Below, in pieces: positions 43,430 to 52,180 of a stretch of 60,871 nt of DNA. The position numbers and the translations under genes are program-made. The notes below the pieces were generated by a model. That model worked only from the letters and a program-made list of their open reading frames with translations. It ran no database searches and was not told where the DNA came from. This DNA is from Acidimicrobiales bacterium. GTDB lineage: Bacteria; Actinomycetota; Acidimicrobiia; Acidimicrobiales; MedAcidi-G1. Position 1 is the stretch's first letter. Each line of letters begins with the position of its first letter. Where the stretch lies: assembly GCA_029242745.1 (NCBI GenBank), contig JAQWTI010000019.1, positions 1 through 60,871 on the forward strand, written 5' to 3'.

Positions 43430-44056
43430 GTGTCCCCATTGCGCCGGGAGTCTGGAAGTACCTTGGAGCAGATGCGGGATCTGTGTATGCGTTCAGCCTG
43501 TCTGGGAACAGCCGAGGTCTTGGTAGTGATGAACGTTGCCGAACTGACATTTACCATTCGTGATCTTGATGAGGTAGATGGGCCAGGCGCCGTGGTGCTG
43601 TGTGCGATGCATATAAACCGCCTGCGGGCGCCTGTGGGATGGAACTTGTTGGACATCCGAGGCATTGGCTCGGTGATCCCGATGCCCGAGCGCCCCTTGA
43701 CCACTGACGAGGCCGTCGATCTGGTCGAAGAGGTACTGGGGCCGATTGCTGATGTAGAGCCCATCCGACCCGAAGTGGCCGTGCATCCGCTGGAATTGGT
43801 CCGTACCGCTGCGGATGCACCCCCCACAGGGTTTGTTCCCGACACTGAAGAGACCCCACTACTTGCCCGAGCGTTTCTGGGTGTCCATCGACATCCTGCA
43901 GCGGGGCCCACGGATGCCCCCGATGACCCGTTCTCCGGTCACGATTGGGACCAAAGCGATGTGTTTGCTGAGCCTCAAGACCAGCCGAGCCTCGATCCAC
44001 CGCCCGGTGACGATTGCGTGGGTCAACTCACCTTCGGTGGCGAGCCGGACGCCTGA
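43430..44056 (+). CDS. Hypothetical protein with acidic C-terminus
   Basis: An unrecognised 208-residue protein. The first half seems folded, with alternating strands and helices (VAELTFTIRDLDEVDGPGAV, NLLDIRGIGSVIPMPERPLT). The last 70 residues are rich in Asp, Pro and Glu and likely disordered. GTG 43430 is used; the ATG for MNVAELTF lies inside it and could also serve. A lipoprotein gene follows 14 bases later. Confidence 0.6.
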   Translation: MSPLRRESGSTLEQMRDLCMRSACLGTAEVLVVMNVAELTFTIRDLDEVDGPGAVVLCAMHINRLRAPVGWNLLDIRGIGSVIPMPERPLTTDEAVDLVEEVLGPIADVEPIRPEVAVHPLELVRTAADAPPTGFVPDTEETPLLARAFLGVHRHPAAGPTDAPDDPFSGHDWDQSDVFAEPQDQPSLDPPPGDDCVGQLTFGGEPDA

Positions 44057-44070
44057 CCGGGTGACGCCCG

Positions 44071-45774
44071 ATGGCGTCTGAGTATCTGTTCCCAGTGAAG
44101 TCAGGTGGTTTAAATGCTCTGCTCGCTCTGAGCATCGTGGTGGGCTTCAGCGTCCTAGCTTGCAGTTCAGAAGATGCAGAGTTAGCGGACCAGTTGTTTG
44201 GGGATTCATCTGAGGCGGCGGATGGCCCTTCACCCGACCTGACCACGCCTTCCGTGCTTTCGACTTCTTTTCCATCAATCTCCGTTTCCGAGACCACCGG
44301 CACTCCAACTTCCAGTTCGGTGCCCACGAGACCAGAACAATCAGCGATTTCAACCACGACGTCAGCGATTCCAACCACGACGTCAATGACCCCGAGTACG
44401 ACCGTTGCCACTGCTGGATGGCCGGGAGGGGCATGGGTGGACCCGGCGTCGATAGGCCAACCCTGGGGTTCAGTCCCCGGGGTCCTGACCTTTCGAGGAT
44501 CACCCACCCGTAGTTGGCACGGTTCAGGACCGGTTCCCAAAGACCCGGTTGTGGCATGGCGCTATCCCCGGGACCATAAGTTGTGCTCGCTATCCACAGT
44601 AGGTGATAAGACAAAAGAGTGGTGCGGTGTCGGCTGGACAGGACAGCCGGCAGTATTTGAGCGCAACGGTCACTTGTGGGTGGTATTTGGCGCCTATGAC
44701 GGACAGGTCCACTTTGTAGATGGGGTGACTGGCGCACCACGGTTGCCACCTCTACCCACCGGTGATCTCGTCAAGGGATCAGTGACTGTTGACCCAGACG
44801 GCTACCCATTGGTCTATGTGGGATCCCGAGATGACCTTCTCAGGGTCGTGGCCTTCGACCGTGCCGAACCTGCGGTGCTGTGGAGCCTCCATGCCGAGGA
44901 TTCTGGTCAGCCGCTATGGAACTCGGATTGGGATGCGGCTCCGTTGATACTCAACGACCATTTGTTTGCGGCTGGGGAGAATAGTCGGTTCCACGTGGTG
45001 CGACTCAGGAGGAGTTATGACCAGGACGGCCTGGTGGCTGTCGATCCGGAGTTGGTGTGGTTCACCCACGGGTGGGACAACCAGTTGATTGCTGATGCGG
45101 GGTACAACCTTTCAATTGAAAATTCACCGGTGGTGATAGGTGACACTTTGTGGTTTGCTAATTCTGGTGGGCTCGTGCAGGGGTGGGATATCACTGGATT
45201 AGCTGATGGAGTCCAGCCGCACCGGACGTTCCGTTTCTGGGTTGGGGACGATGTCGATGCCACGTTGGTGCCCGATGCTGACGGATTTCTATACGTGGCT
45301 GTCGAGTATGAACGAGAGACCGAGCGGTCCAAAGAACTGGGTCAACTAGTGAAGTTGGATCCCTCTAGGCCTGATGACCCTGTCGTGTGGTCGGTCCACG
45401 CCCGATCTGAAGCACCGTCGGGGATCTGGGCTACACCGTCGATACACCGTGACCTGGTGGTGGTAGCCACCGATGACGGCGAGGTACTGGGTATCGATCG
45501 GGCTAACGGGTCTGTGCGGTGGCAGTTTGATTTACCTCAGCCGTTGTGGTCTTCGCCGACGATCGTCGATGATGTCTTACTTATTGGTGATTGCGCGTGG
45601 GCCGGGCATATGTCGGCGTTTGATGTCTCGGATACCTCAGAAGTTCCCCCTCTCTTATGGGAGGTAGCCACCGGTGCGTGCGTGGAAGCGTCCCCGACAG
45701 TGTGGAAGGGCACGGTTTACTTCGGCTCGCGCGACGGTTGGATGTATGCCCTTCGAGATCGTTACGGAGGCTAG
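44071..45774 (+). CDS. PQQ-type beta-propeller lipoprotein
   Basis: A 567-residue exported protein. Residues 14-30 are hydrophobic and end in the lipobox VLAC (Cys31). A Ser/Thr-rich linker (about 45-125) leads to a PQQ-like beta-propeller (about 150-560) with repeats such as GYPLVYVGSRDDLLRVVAFD and GIDRANGSVRWQFDLPQPLW. BamB-like or sensor roles are possible; no enzyme residues are seen. It is anchored to the outside of the cytoplasmic membrane. Confidence 0.8.
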   Translation: MASEYLFPVKSGGLNALLALSIVVGFSVLACSSEDAELADQLFGDSSEAADGPSPDLTTPSVLSTSFPSISVSETTGTPTSSSVPTRPEQSAISTTTSAIPTTTSMTPSTTVATAGWPGGAWVDPASIGQPWGSVPGVLTFRGSPTRSWHGSGPVPKDPVVAWRYPRDHKLCSLSTVGDKTKEWCGVGWTGQPAVFERNGHLWVVFGAYDGQVHFVDGVTGAPRLPPLPTGDLVKGSVTVDPDGYPLVYVGSRDDLLRVVAFDRAEPAVLWSLHAEDSGQPLWNSDWDAAPLILNDHLFAAGENSRFHVVRLRRSYDQDGLVAVDPELVWFTHGWDNQLIADAGYNLSIENSPVVIGDTLWFANSGGLVQGWDITGLADGVQPHRTFRFWVGDDVDATLVPDADGFLYVAVEYERETERSKELGQLVKLDPSRPDDPVVWSVHARSEAPSGIWATPSIHRDLVVVATDDGEVLGIDRANGSVRWQFDLPQPLWSSPTIVDDVLLIGDCAWAGHMSAFDVSDTSEVPPLLWEVATGACVEASPTVWKGTVYFGSRDGWMYALRDRYGG

Positions 45775-45907
45775 GACAAAATACTGTTTGCGGAAGTCGG
45801 TAAGGACGAGCTGGTTCTCGTCGGCCGGTTCGGGGAGAAGGGCAAGCGCTGGGTAGGTTCGCGATACCCCGGACCCGTCGGGGAATCCAAGCGAGTTGGG
45901 AGCAACC

Positions 45908-47116
45908 ATGGCCGAGGTCACCGAAGCTGAGATTCGGGAGATGACGCAGGAATTGATGGCCGACGTCCGGCCAGATCAGGTCGACCAGTTCGAGTTTCGC
46001 GGTGCGCAGTTTGACCGGGGACTGGCTCTCGTGCAGTTTCCGGAAGGTCTGGGTGGCCTGGGTTTGTCTAGCCGACGCCTCCAGACAGTGGTCGACGGTG
46101 AACTACGAGCGGCTGGAGTGATGTACCACGATCTCAATATCAACCCGATTGGAATCGGTATGGGCGCGCCGGTGGTGCTGACCTATGCGTCCGATGAGCA
46201 AAAGCACCGTCTTCTGCGGCCTATGTACACGGGTGAAGAGGTTTGGTGTCAGTTGTTCAGTGAGCCGGGATCAGGTTCGGACGTTGCGGGACTTTCAACT
46301 CGGGCAGTGCGTGACGGCGACGAGTGGATTGTCAACGGTCAGAAAGTGTGGACTACGTTGGCCCACGTATCGCGTTGGGGGATGCTCGTGGCACGCAGCG
46401 ATCCTGATCAACCCAAACACAAGGGGCTGACCTACTTTCTGCTGGACATGGAGTCCGATGGTGTCGACGTCCGTCCGTTGCATCAGATCACAGGCGAGGC
46501 GGAGTTCAACGAGATCTTCCTTACTGATGTGCGTATCCCCCATGAGCGGGTTTTCGGTGAGGTTGGAGGGGGCTGGGCCGCAGCAGTGACCACCTTGATG
46601 AACGAGCGGGTGGCCTTAGGTGGTGGTGTGCCCAAGAAGGGCACTGGCTCCATCGGTGACCTCGTCAAGTTGTGGGGTGAACGGAAAGATCAGTTGGACC
46701 CAGTCGCTCATGACGTAATGCGCGACCGGGTAACTGACCTGTGGAGTCAGGCTGAAGCACTCCGCCTCACAAACTGGCGTGCTCGGGAGACCTCTAAGTC
46801 GGGGAACCCGGGACCTGAGGGGTCGGTCACCAAACTGATGTCAGCCGAGATCAACCAGCGGGTCTACGAAGCCTGTATGGATCTACTGGGTGCGGACGGA
46901 ATGGTCTACGAGGCTGGATACGAACGCAAGCGTCCTACTGGTCTTCGAGGGCCAGGTACCCACCCCAGATACGGGTTCCTACGGTCTCGGGCCAACACCA
47001 TTGAGGGCGGCACATCTGAGGTCATGCGCAATATTCTCGGCGAGCGGGTTCTTGGGCTTCCAGGTGACGTGCGAGTCGACAAGGATGTTTCGTGGGTGGA
47101 CGTGCCAAGAAACTAG
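45908..47116 (+). CDS. Acyl-CoA dehydrogenase
   Basis: A 402-residue flavoenzyme that oxidises acyl-CoA to enoyl-CoA in lipid breakdown. Conserved parts are EVWCQLFSEPGSGSDVAGL (FAD-binding region), GQKVWTTLAHVSRWGML, LTDVRIPHERVFGEVG and the C-terminal ANTIEGGTSEVMRNILGERVLG with the family glutamate and FAD contacts. ATG 45908 follows GGGAG by five bases. The chain length is not predictable. It converges with cysS. Confidence 0.93.
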   Translation: MAEVTEAEIREMTQELMADVRPDQVDQFEFRGAQFDRGLALVQFPEGLGGLGLSSRRLQTVVDGELRAAGVMYHDLNINPIGIGMGAPVVLTYASDEQKHRLLRPMYTGEEVWCQLFSEPGSGSDVAGLSTRAVRDGDEWIVNGQKVWTTLAHVSRWGMLVARSDPDQPKHKGLTYFLLDMESDGVDVRPLHQITGEAEFNEIFLTDVRIPHERVFGEVGGGWAAAVTTLMNERVALGGGVPKKGTGSIGDLVKLWGERKDQLDPVAHDVMRDRVTDLWSQAEALRLTNWRARETSKSGNPGPEGSVTKLMSAEINQRVYEACMDLLGADGMVYEAGYERKRPTGLRGPGTHPRYGFLRSRANTIEGGTSEVMRNILGERVLGLPGDVRVDKDVSWVDVPRN

Positions 47117-47191
47117 GGCCAAGATCAGGTCTTCTGTCGGGCCGATTCGTGGGGCTCAGCCTCCTCCGAGGCTTGAATCGAGAAGCAGGTT

Positions 47192-48571
47192 CTACCCCCA
47201 GCGCCATGTGGTTGCCGACCCTGTGTCTTCTAGAGCGATCCCCCGAGCTGAGAGTTCGGCTCGGATACGATCGGCCTCAGCGAAGTCCTTCCTCGCTTTT
47301 GCTGCAAGTCGTTGGTCAACGAGGGCGTCAATTTCGTCCTGGTTGTCGGCGGTATTGGTGGGTGTCCCTATCCGACCTAGTTGCAGTCCGAGGACACCAG
47401 TTAGTTGCAGAACTGACGCAGTGAGCGAGGCGGCAGAACTTTCGTCCTCGGCGTCCAGCGCCCGGTTAGCGTCGCGAACTGCGTCAAACACCACCGCTAA
47501 TGCCTGTGGGGAGCCGAGGTCATCGTCCATGGCTTCTTGGAACCGATTCACTACCTCGGAGTCTGGTTCGGCTTCTGGGAGATCTGCTGAAGCCATCCGA
47601 TCGGCAAACTTGTCAAGTCGTGCCAGGGCGGCAGTTGATTGGTCCAGTGTGGTTGAAGCAATCTCCATAGTGCGTCGGTAATGAGTTTGGAGGACTAGTA
47701 GGCGTAACGCCCGTGGATCCCAGGTGTCTAGGAGATCCGCCAAAGTGGTGAAGTTTCCCAAAGACTTGGACATCTTTTCGCCATCGACTTGAACCATTCC
47801 ATTGTGGATCCAGCAGCGGGCGAACTGGCGGTCACATCCCAACGCTTCAGCTCTTTCATTCTCATGGTGAGGAAAAACCAGATCATCTCCACCACCGTGG
47901 ATATCGAACCCGTCCCCCAGTAAGTGAAGCGACATGGCCACGCATTCGATGTGCCAACCAGGACGACCCGGTCCCCAGGGTGATTCCCAGGTGGGTTCAC
48001 CGGGCTTGGCGGACTTCCAGAGTGCAAAGTCCAGCGGGTCTACTTTGCCTTCGTCAACCTCTACTCGAGTTCCAGCACCCTCACGGAGATCACTGACTGA
48101 CCGTCCGACCAAGGCACCGTAAGCCTCAAGTCGATCAACGTCGAAATACACACCTGAGTCGGTGGTGTAGGCCATTTCACGTTCGACTAACTGACCGATG
48201 ACGTCGACCATATGTTCGACGTACTCAGTGGCACGGGGCCGTAGGTCGGGGTGGGTGACGTTGAGTCGGTCCATTAATTCAATAAAGGTTGCTTCGTATC
48301 GTCCGGCAACCTCCGGTTCGGTTACTCCTTCTTCGTTGGCCCGGTTAATGATCTGGTCGTCGATATCGGTGATGTTGGATACCGCATTGACTTCATAACC
48401 TGACCAGTTCAGATGTCGAACCAGGATGTCAAAAGCCAGCATGCTGCGGGCGTGTCCAAGGTGGGGAACGTCGTAGACAGTGGGGCCACACCAATAAATG
48501 GAAGCCTTGCCCTCATAGCGAGGGGAAAAGTCAAGTTTGTCGCCGGTCAGGCTGTCGGTGAAGCGGAGCAC
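47192..48571 (-). CDS. cysS: Cysteinyl-tRNA synthetase
   Basis: A 459-residue class I synthetase charging tRNA-Cys. The HIGH-type motif is PHLGHARSML, KMSKS is intact as GEKMSKSLGNF, and the zinc site includes the WCGPTVYD cysteine and the HHENE motif. The start is GTG at 48571. MshC, its paralogue, lies 74 bases upstream on the same strand, so the two may be one transcript. Confidence 0.96.
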   Translation of the reverse strand: MLRFTDSLTGDKLDFSPRYEGKASIYWCGPTVYDVPHLGHARSMLAFDILVRHLNWSGYEVNAVSNITDIDDQIINRANEEGVTEPEVAGRYEATFIELMDRLNVTHPDLRPRATEYVEHMVDVIGQLVEREMAYTTDSGVYFDVDRLEAYGALVGRSVSDLREGAGTRVEVDEGKVDPLDFALWKSAKPGEPTWESPWGPGRPGWHIECVAMSLHLLGDGFDIHGGGDDLVFPHHENERAEALGCDRQFARCWIHNGMVQVDGEKMSKSLGNFTTLADLLDTWDPRALRLLVLQTHYRRTMEIASTTLDQSTAALARLDKFADRMASADLPEAEPDSEVVNRFQEAMDDDLGSPQALAVVFDAVRDANRALDAEDESSAASLTASVLQLTGVLGLQLGRIGTPTNTADNQDEIDALVDQRLAAKARKDFAEADRIRAELSARGIALEDTGSATTWRWG

Positions 48572-48645
48572 TTGTTCAGGATAGAGCCCACCCGGGGTGC
48601 CTCGGCTGTGGTTGGTCGTGGCGTCGAAGCTGTGGTGGTGGACGA

Positions 48646-49836
48646 TTAGGACTCAGGAAGGCTGACGTCTAGGCGGATGCCTAACAGCCCTGCTGCATTG
48701 GCCAGTCCCGATGCTGCCGTCGTGTCATCGCCCGTACCGGCGATGATCTCGCTAGCTAACAGGTCAATCGCATCGCGAGCTGTTGCTGTATCGAGGTCGT
48801 TATCTAGGGCTGCTCGCACGGTGGCCAATGTGGGAGCCGGGTTTGGGCCTTTTTGGAACTGAGCGGCTTTGACGAGTCGATCGAGCCGGCGGATGGCGTC
48901 CTCGATTTCGTAGTCGAACCACTCGAACCCGGTCCGGTAGTGGTGGGCCATGAGGGAAAGGCGAATGGCCCGGGGGTCGTGCATCCGCCTCAGGTTTCGA
49001 ACAAAAACCAGATTGCCGAGCGATTTGGACATCTTTGTTCCTTCGTAGGCAACCATGCCGACGTGCATCCAGTGTCGGGCGAATGTTTTACCTGTGGCCG
49101 CCTCGCTCTGGGCGGCTTCGCACTCGTGGTGGGGGAAGGTCAGGTCGTTACCACCGCCATGAAGATCAATTGTTTCGCCTAGGGCGGCGATGGCCATAGC
49201 CGAACATTCGATATGCCAGCCGGGTCTACCCGGCCCAAAAGGCGATTCCCATGAGGGCTCGTCCGTAGCGCTGGGCTGCCAGAGTACGAAGTCGAGCGGG
49301 TTACGTTGCCGGGGATCATCAGGATTTCCTCCCCGCTCAGCGGCATAGGTCGTCATCTGGGCTTCGTCGTATCCGGTCAGTGAGCCAAACTTCGTCCAGG
49401 TAGCAACATCAAAAAAGGTGGTGCCATCCACTTCGTAGGTGTGGCCGTTTGCCTCGAGGCGGCTGATCAGGGAGATCATGGCGTCAATTGAGCCAGTGGC
49501 AGTGGGCTCTGACCATGCGGGCCGTAGGTCGAGCGCTGTGAGGTCGGCGTGGAAGAGATCCATCTCGCGTGCCGCCAGTTCAAGGAAGTCAATACCGAGT
49601 TCTCGGGCCTTCGGCAGAATCGAGTCATCGACGTCTGTGACGTTGCGGACCATACGGACCTCGTGGCCAAGGTCCTCGAGTCTGCGTATAGCCAAGTCGA
49701 AAGTCAGATAGGTGAAGGCGTGCCCGAGGTGGGTTGCGTCGTACGGCGTGATACCGCACACGTAAACGCTCACGGTTGGACCTGGCTCAAAGGGAACTAC
49801 TTCCCCACGGACAGTGTCGTACAAGCGCATCCCCAT
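48646..49836 (-). CDS. mshC: Mycothiol ligase MshC
   Basis: A 396-residue cysteine:glucosaminyl-inositol ligase, the third step of mycothiol synthesis. It joins cysteine to the pseudo-disaccharide using ATP. It is a paralogue of cysS but has the MshC signature YVCGITPYDATHLGHA and a shorter C-terminus without the tRNA-binding region. GGGNDLTFPHHECEAA and KMSKSLGNL are also clear. Its presence indicates a mycothiol-using actinobacterium. MshA, MshB and MshD are not in the window. ATG at 49836; ATG 49830 is close. Confidence 0.93.
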   Translation of the reverse strand: MGMRLYDTVRGEVVPFEPGPTVSVYVCGITPYDATHLGHAFTYLTFDLAIRRLEDLGHEVRMVRNVTDVDDSILPKARELGIDFLELAAREMDLFHADLTALDLRPAWSEPTATGSIDAMISLISRLEANGHTYEVDGTTFFDVATWTKFGSLTGYDEAQMTTYAAERGGNPDDPRQRNPLDFVLWQPSATDEPSWESPFGPGRPGWHIECSAMAIAALGETIDLHGGGNDLTFPHHECEAAQSEAATGKTFARHWMHVGMVAYEGTKMSKSLGNLVFVRNLRRMHDPRAIRLSLMAHHYRTGFEWFDYEIEDAIRRLDRLVKAAQFQKGPNPAPTLATVRAALDNDLDTATARDAIDLLASEIIAGTGDDTTAASGLANAAGLLGIRLDVSLPES

Positions 49837-49962
49837 GGTCAGCGAAGGTAGCGGGCGAAATCGTTAACCGCTGTTATCGGTTGTGTCAGACCCACTCTTA
49901 GGGAGTGCTTAGTGTTCGTTGACTCCATACCCAGATGGACTTGTGGTCACTTAATTAGACCA

Positions 49963-50039
49963 TGGCGCCCTCGACAGGAATCGAACCTGTGGCCTACCGC
50001 TTAGGAGGCGGTCGCTCTATCCGACTGAGCTACGAGGGC
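49963..50039 (-). tRNA. tRNA-Arg (CCT anticodon)
   Basis: Read on the minus strand, this is a complete cloverleaf. The acceptor GCCCTCG pairs with CGAGGGC, followed by discriminator G and an encoded CCA (49963-49965). The anticodon stem ACCGC/GCGGT encloses loop CTCCTAA, giving anticodon CCT (50003-50005), which reads AGG arginine codons. The T arm contains GTTCGATTC. Confidence 0.96.
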
Positions 50040-50186
50040 GAGGGAGGCGCGATATGTGGCGCGTTACTGTCGGTAACGGCCTTCCTCGCTGTGAAGGTTA
50101 CCGGTGAGGCTGGTTTGGCCCGTTGGGATCAAACTTTGGTGGGGGTTTAGCTGTGTCGAGGCGCAGTGAAAACACCAGAGGATCTT

Positions 50187-50219
50187 TGTCTCCAGCTATC
50201 GGCTCGAATATCGGAGACA
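50187..50219 (-). terminator. Possible terminator after the amidohydrolase
   Basis: TGTCTCC (50187-50193) pairs with GGAGACA (50213-50219) around a 19-base loop. It lies just downstream of the minus-strand amidohydrolase stop. No clear U run follows, so it is a weak candidate. Confidence 0.35.
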
Positions 50220-50233
50220 GTGCACAGGGGTGG

Positions 50234-51619
50234 TCAAGCCGACTCAGCTGCAGTTAGCCACTCTTGAGCGATCCCTCGGTGCCGGAGAAGCATCTCTTCC
50301 ACTCCGCTAGTAGCCAACATCCCATTTTCGACGAGGAACTTGCCTTGCACGATCGTGTGCCTTGGAGCTACGGGGCCACATCGAAGGAGGGCCTCAACCG
50401 GATCTGTTAAAGCGCCTGCGAAAGCAACCCCTTGAAGTGGCCATACAACCAGGTCAGCAGCTTTCCCTGGCGCAAGTGAGCCGATGTCATCTCGGCCGAG
50501 ACATGCGGCGCCGCCAAGAGTCGCCATTTCGAGCGCTTCCCGGGCGAGCATGGCCTCTGGGCCTCCACGTAATCGAGCGAGCAAGAGTGCGCCGCGGGTC
50601 TCGAGCCACAATGATGCGCAGTCCGTTGAGGCTGAACCATCGCATCCGATCCCGACGTTGACCCCAGCGTCGCGAAATTCGCGTACAGGTGCCAGACCTG
50701 CACCAATCAACTGGTTTGAACTGGGGCAGTGCGCAACCCCGGTGCCCCAGTTCGCAAGCTTTGTGATCTCGGATTCGCTAGGGAAGACGCAGTGGGCAAC
50801 CCAAGTTCGTTCTGAACCCCACCCAACTCGTTCAAGATGTTCCAAGGGTCGGCAGCCAAAAACTTCCTCACAGAACGTGTCTTCGGCCTGGTCTTCAGCA
50901 ATGTGTGTATGGAGCCGGACGTCAAGTCGCTCAGCGAGTTCTGCAGTTGATTCCATCAGCTCTGGCGTAACAGAAAAAGGGGAACACGGGGCGAGTGCGA
51001 TTTGAACCATGGCCCCTGGTCCCCGGCTGTGGTGCAGTCCGACAAGCCGCTCAGAGTCGGCAAGGATTTCTTCGTCAGTTTGGACGACTGAGTCTGGTGG
51101 GAGGCCCCCGTCTTTTTCGGACAGACTCATTGAGCCCCGTGTGGGGTGGAATCGGAAACCCAACTCGGTTGCGGCGGTTATCTCGGCAGTGATCAGATCA
51201 CCACCAGTTCGTGGGTGCACGTAAAGGTGATCAGTTGTTGTAGTACAACCACCCAGGGCAAGTTCACACAACCCAATCCAAGCTGAGACATATGCTGCTT
51301 CTTCGTCGAGGCGACTCCAGACTGGGTAGAGCGTGCGTAACCAGTGGAAGAGACTCCCAGATAGCGCAGGGGCAAAAGCCCGAGTCAGATTCTGGTAGAT
51401 GTGGTGGTGGGTGTTAATCAGACCGGGTGTTATCAGGCAACCATTCGCATCCACCACGCGGGCAGCGTCTGGTTCCTCACCTGATTGACCTACAGCAGTT
51501 ATGAACCCGTTGGAAATCCCAACCCAACCTCCGGGGATCTCGCTTCTATCGCCGTCCATGGTGACGACGAGATCGGCATTAGCTATTAGGAGGTCCACTG
51601 TCGGTGCTGTCCCTATCAT
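50234..51619 (-). CDS. 8-oxoguanine deaminase-like amidohydrolase
   Basis: A 461-residue metal-dependent hydrolase of the ATZ/TRZ group, with closest motifs in 8-oxoguanine deaminases (THHHIYQNLTRA). Metal and catalytic residues are the HxH in NTHHHIYQN, the His in HTHIAEDQAE, AHCVF, and the aspartate in GCDGSAS. It would deaminate an oxidised purine or related aminated ring. The start is ATG 51619. Nothing nearby clarifies the substrate. Confidence 0.8.
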   Translation of the reverse strand: MIGTAPTVDLLIANADLVVTMDGDRSEIPGGWVGISNGFITAVGQSGEEPDAARVVDANGCLITPGLINTHHHIYQNLTRAFAPALSGSLFHWLRTLYPVWSRLDEEAAYVSAWIGLCELALGGCTTTTDHLYVHPRTGGDLITAEITAATELGFRFHPTRGSMSLSEKDGGLPPDSVVQTDEEILADSERLVGLHHSRGPGAMVQIALAPCSPFSVTPELMESTAELAERLDVRLHTHIAEDQAEDTFCEEVFGCRPLEHLERVGWGSERTWVAHCVFPSESEITKLANWGTGVAHCPSSNQLIGAGLAPVREFRDAGVNVGIGCDGSASTDCASLWLETRGALLLARLRGGPEAMLAREALEMATLGGAACLGRDDIGSLAPGKAADLVVWPLQGVAFAGALTDPVEALLRCGPVAPRHTIVQGKFLVENGMLATSGVEEMLLRHRGIAQEWLTAAESA

Positions 51620-51963
51620 CAGTTCAATTCAGCCACCAGCGAGTCAATTTCAACTCTCCAGTCGCTCGTACACGTTTTTCCGGCATCTGCATAATCAAGA
51701 CTGATATCGATCAACTTCTCACAAGGGTTTTCTGTTAGTTGCTCGACCATTACTTGCCCCCCGGCACTGATTCGCATCTGGCTGCCATCTTAAGGCGTGT
51801 TCCTGATTCGCCCTAACCGCGTTCCTGGCCTCATGCGAGTCGCCATAGGAACTCCGAGTCGAACGGTCGGATACAGCCAGAATTTGTGCATGTGCACGCG
51901 TTACCTTTGGTCTAGGTGGGTAACTCTTCTTGTGGTCTTGCCGTTTCAGGTAGTTTGAGCTCC
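51620..51963. other. Gene-free region upstream of flavoprotein remnant
   Basis: About 340 relatively AT-rich bases with no convincing gene. An inverted repeat GTGCA-TG-TGCAC lies at 51886-51897, the size of an operator half-site pair, but no regulator gene is adjacent. Short minus-strand frames are present but show no domain. Confidence 0.4.
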
Positions 51964-52110
51964 ATGACCACCGGACACGACCTGCTAGTGGTCGGTGGCG
52001 GTCCCACCAGTTACCCGGCTGCTCTCTATAGGCCAGCAGCCGGCTGTGGTGGTCGGCGCTGATGGTGTCCGATCCATCAGAGTTCGACCACCTGGGGGTT
52101 CTCACTCTGG
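51964..52110 (+). pseudogene. Remnant of FAD-dependent oxidoreductase
   Basis: From ATG 51964 the frame reads MTTGHDLLVVGGGPTSYPAA, which looks like the N-terminal Rossmann FAD-binding GxGxxG motif of a flavoprotein hydroxylase (GGGPTG in intact members), and stops at 52062. In the +1-shifted frame about 25 codons later is PAVVVGADGVRSIRV, which resembles the DG motif (VGADGVRS) of class A flavoprotein monooxygenases. In intact proteins these motifs are about 150 residues apart. The simplest reading is a gene worn down by deletion and frameshift. The DG match could be chance. Confidence 0.4.
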
Positions 52111-52180
52111 CCTGGGAACATCAGGTGTTAAAGCGAACTTTGGAGGCCACCGACTGGGCGGCCCGCTGGGCCGAATAAGA

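Noticed and set aside
49962-50150. Plus-strand frame of 62 codons
   Set aside because: It runs through the tRNA-Arg gene, so it is a shadow of RNA sequence, not a protein gene.
51719-52105. Minus-strand frame of 128 codons in the gap before lipB-lipA
   Set aside because: The composition looks random, it has no domain, and it overlaps the flavoprotein remnant whose plus-strand motifs are better supported.
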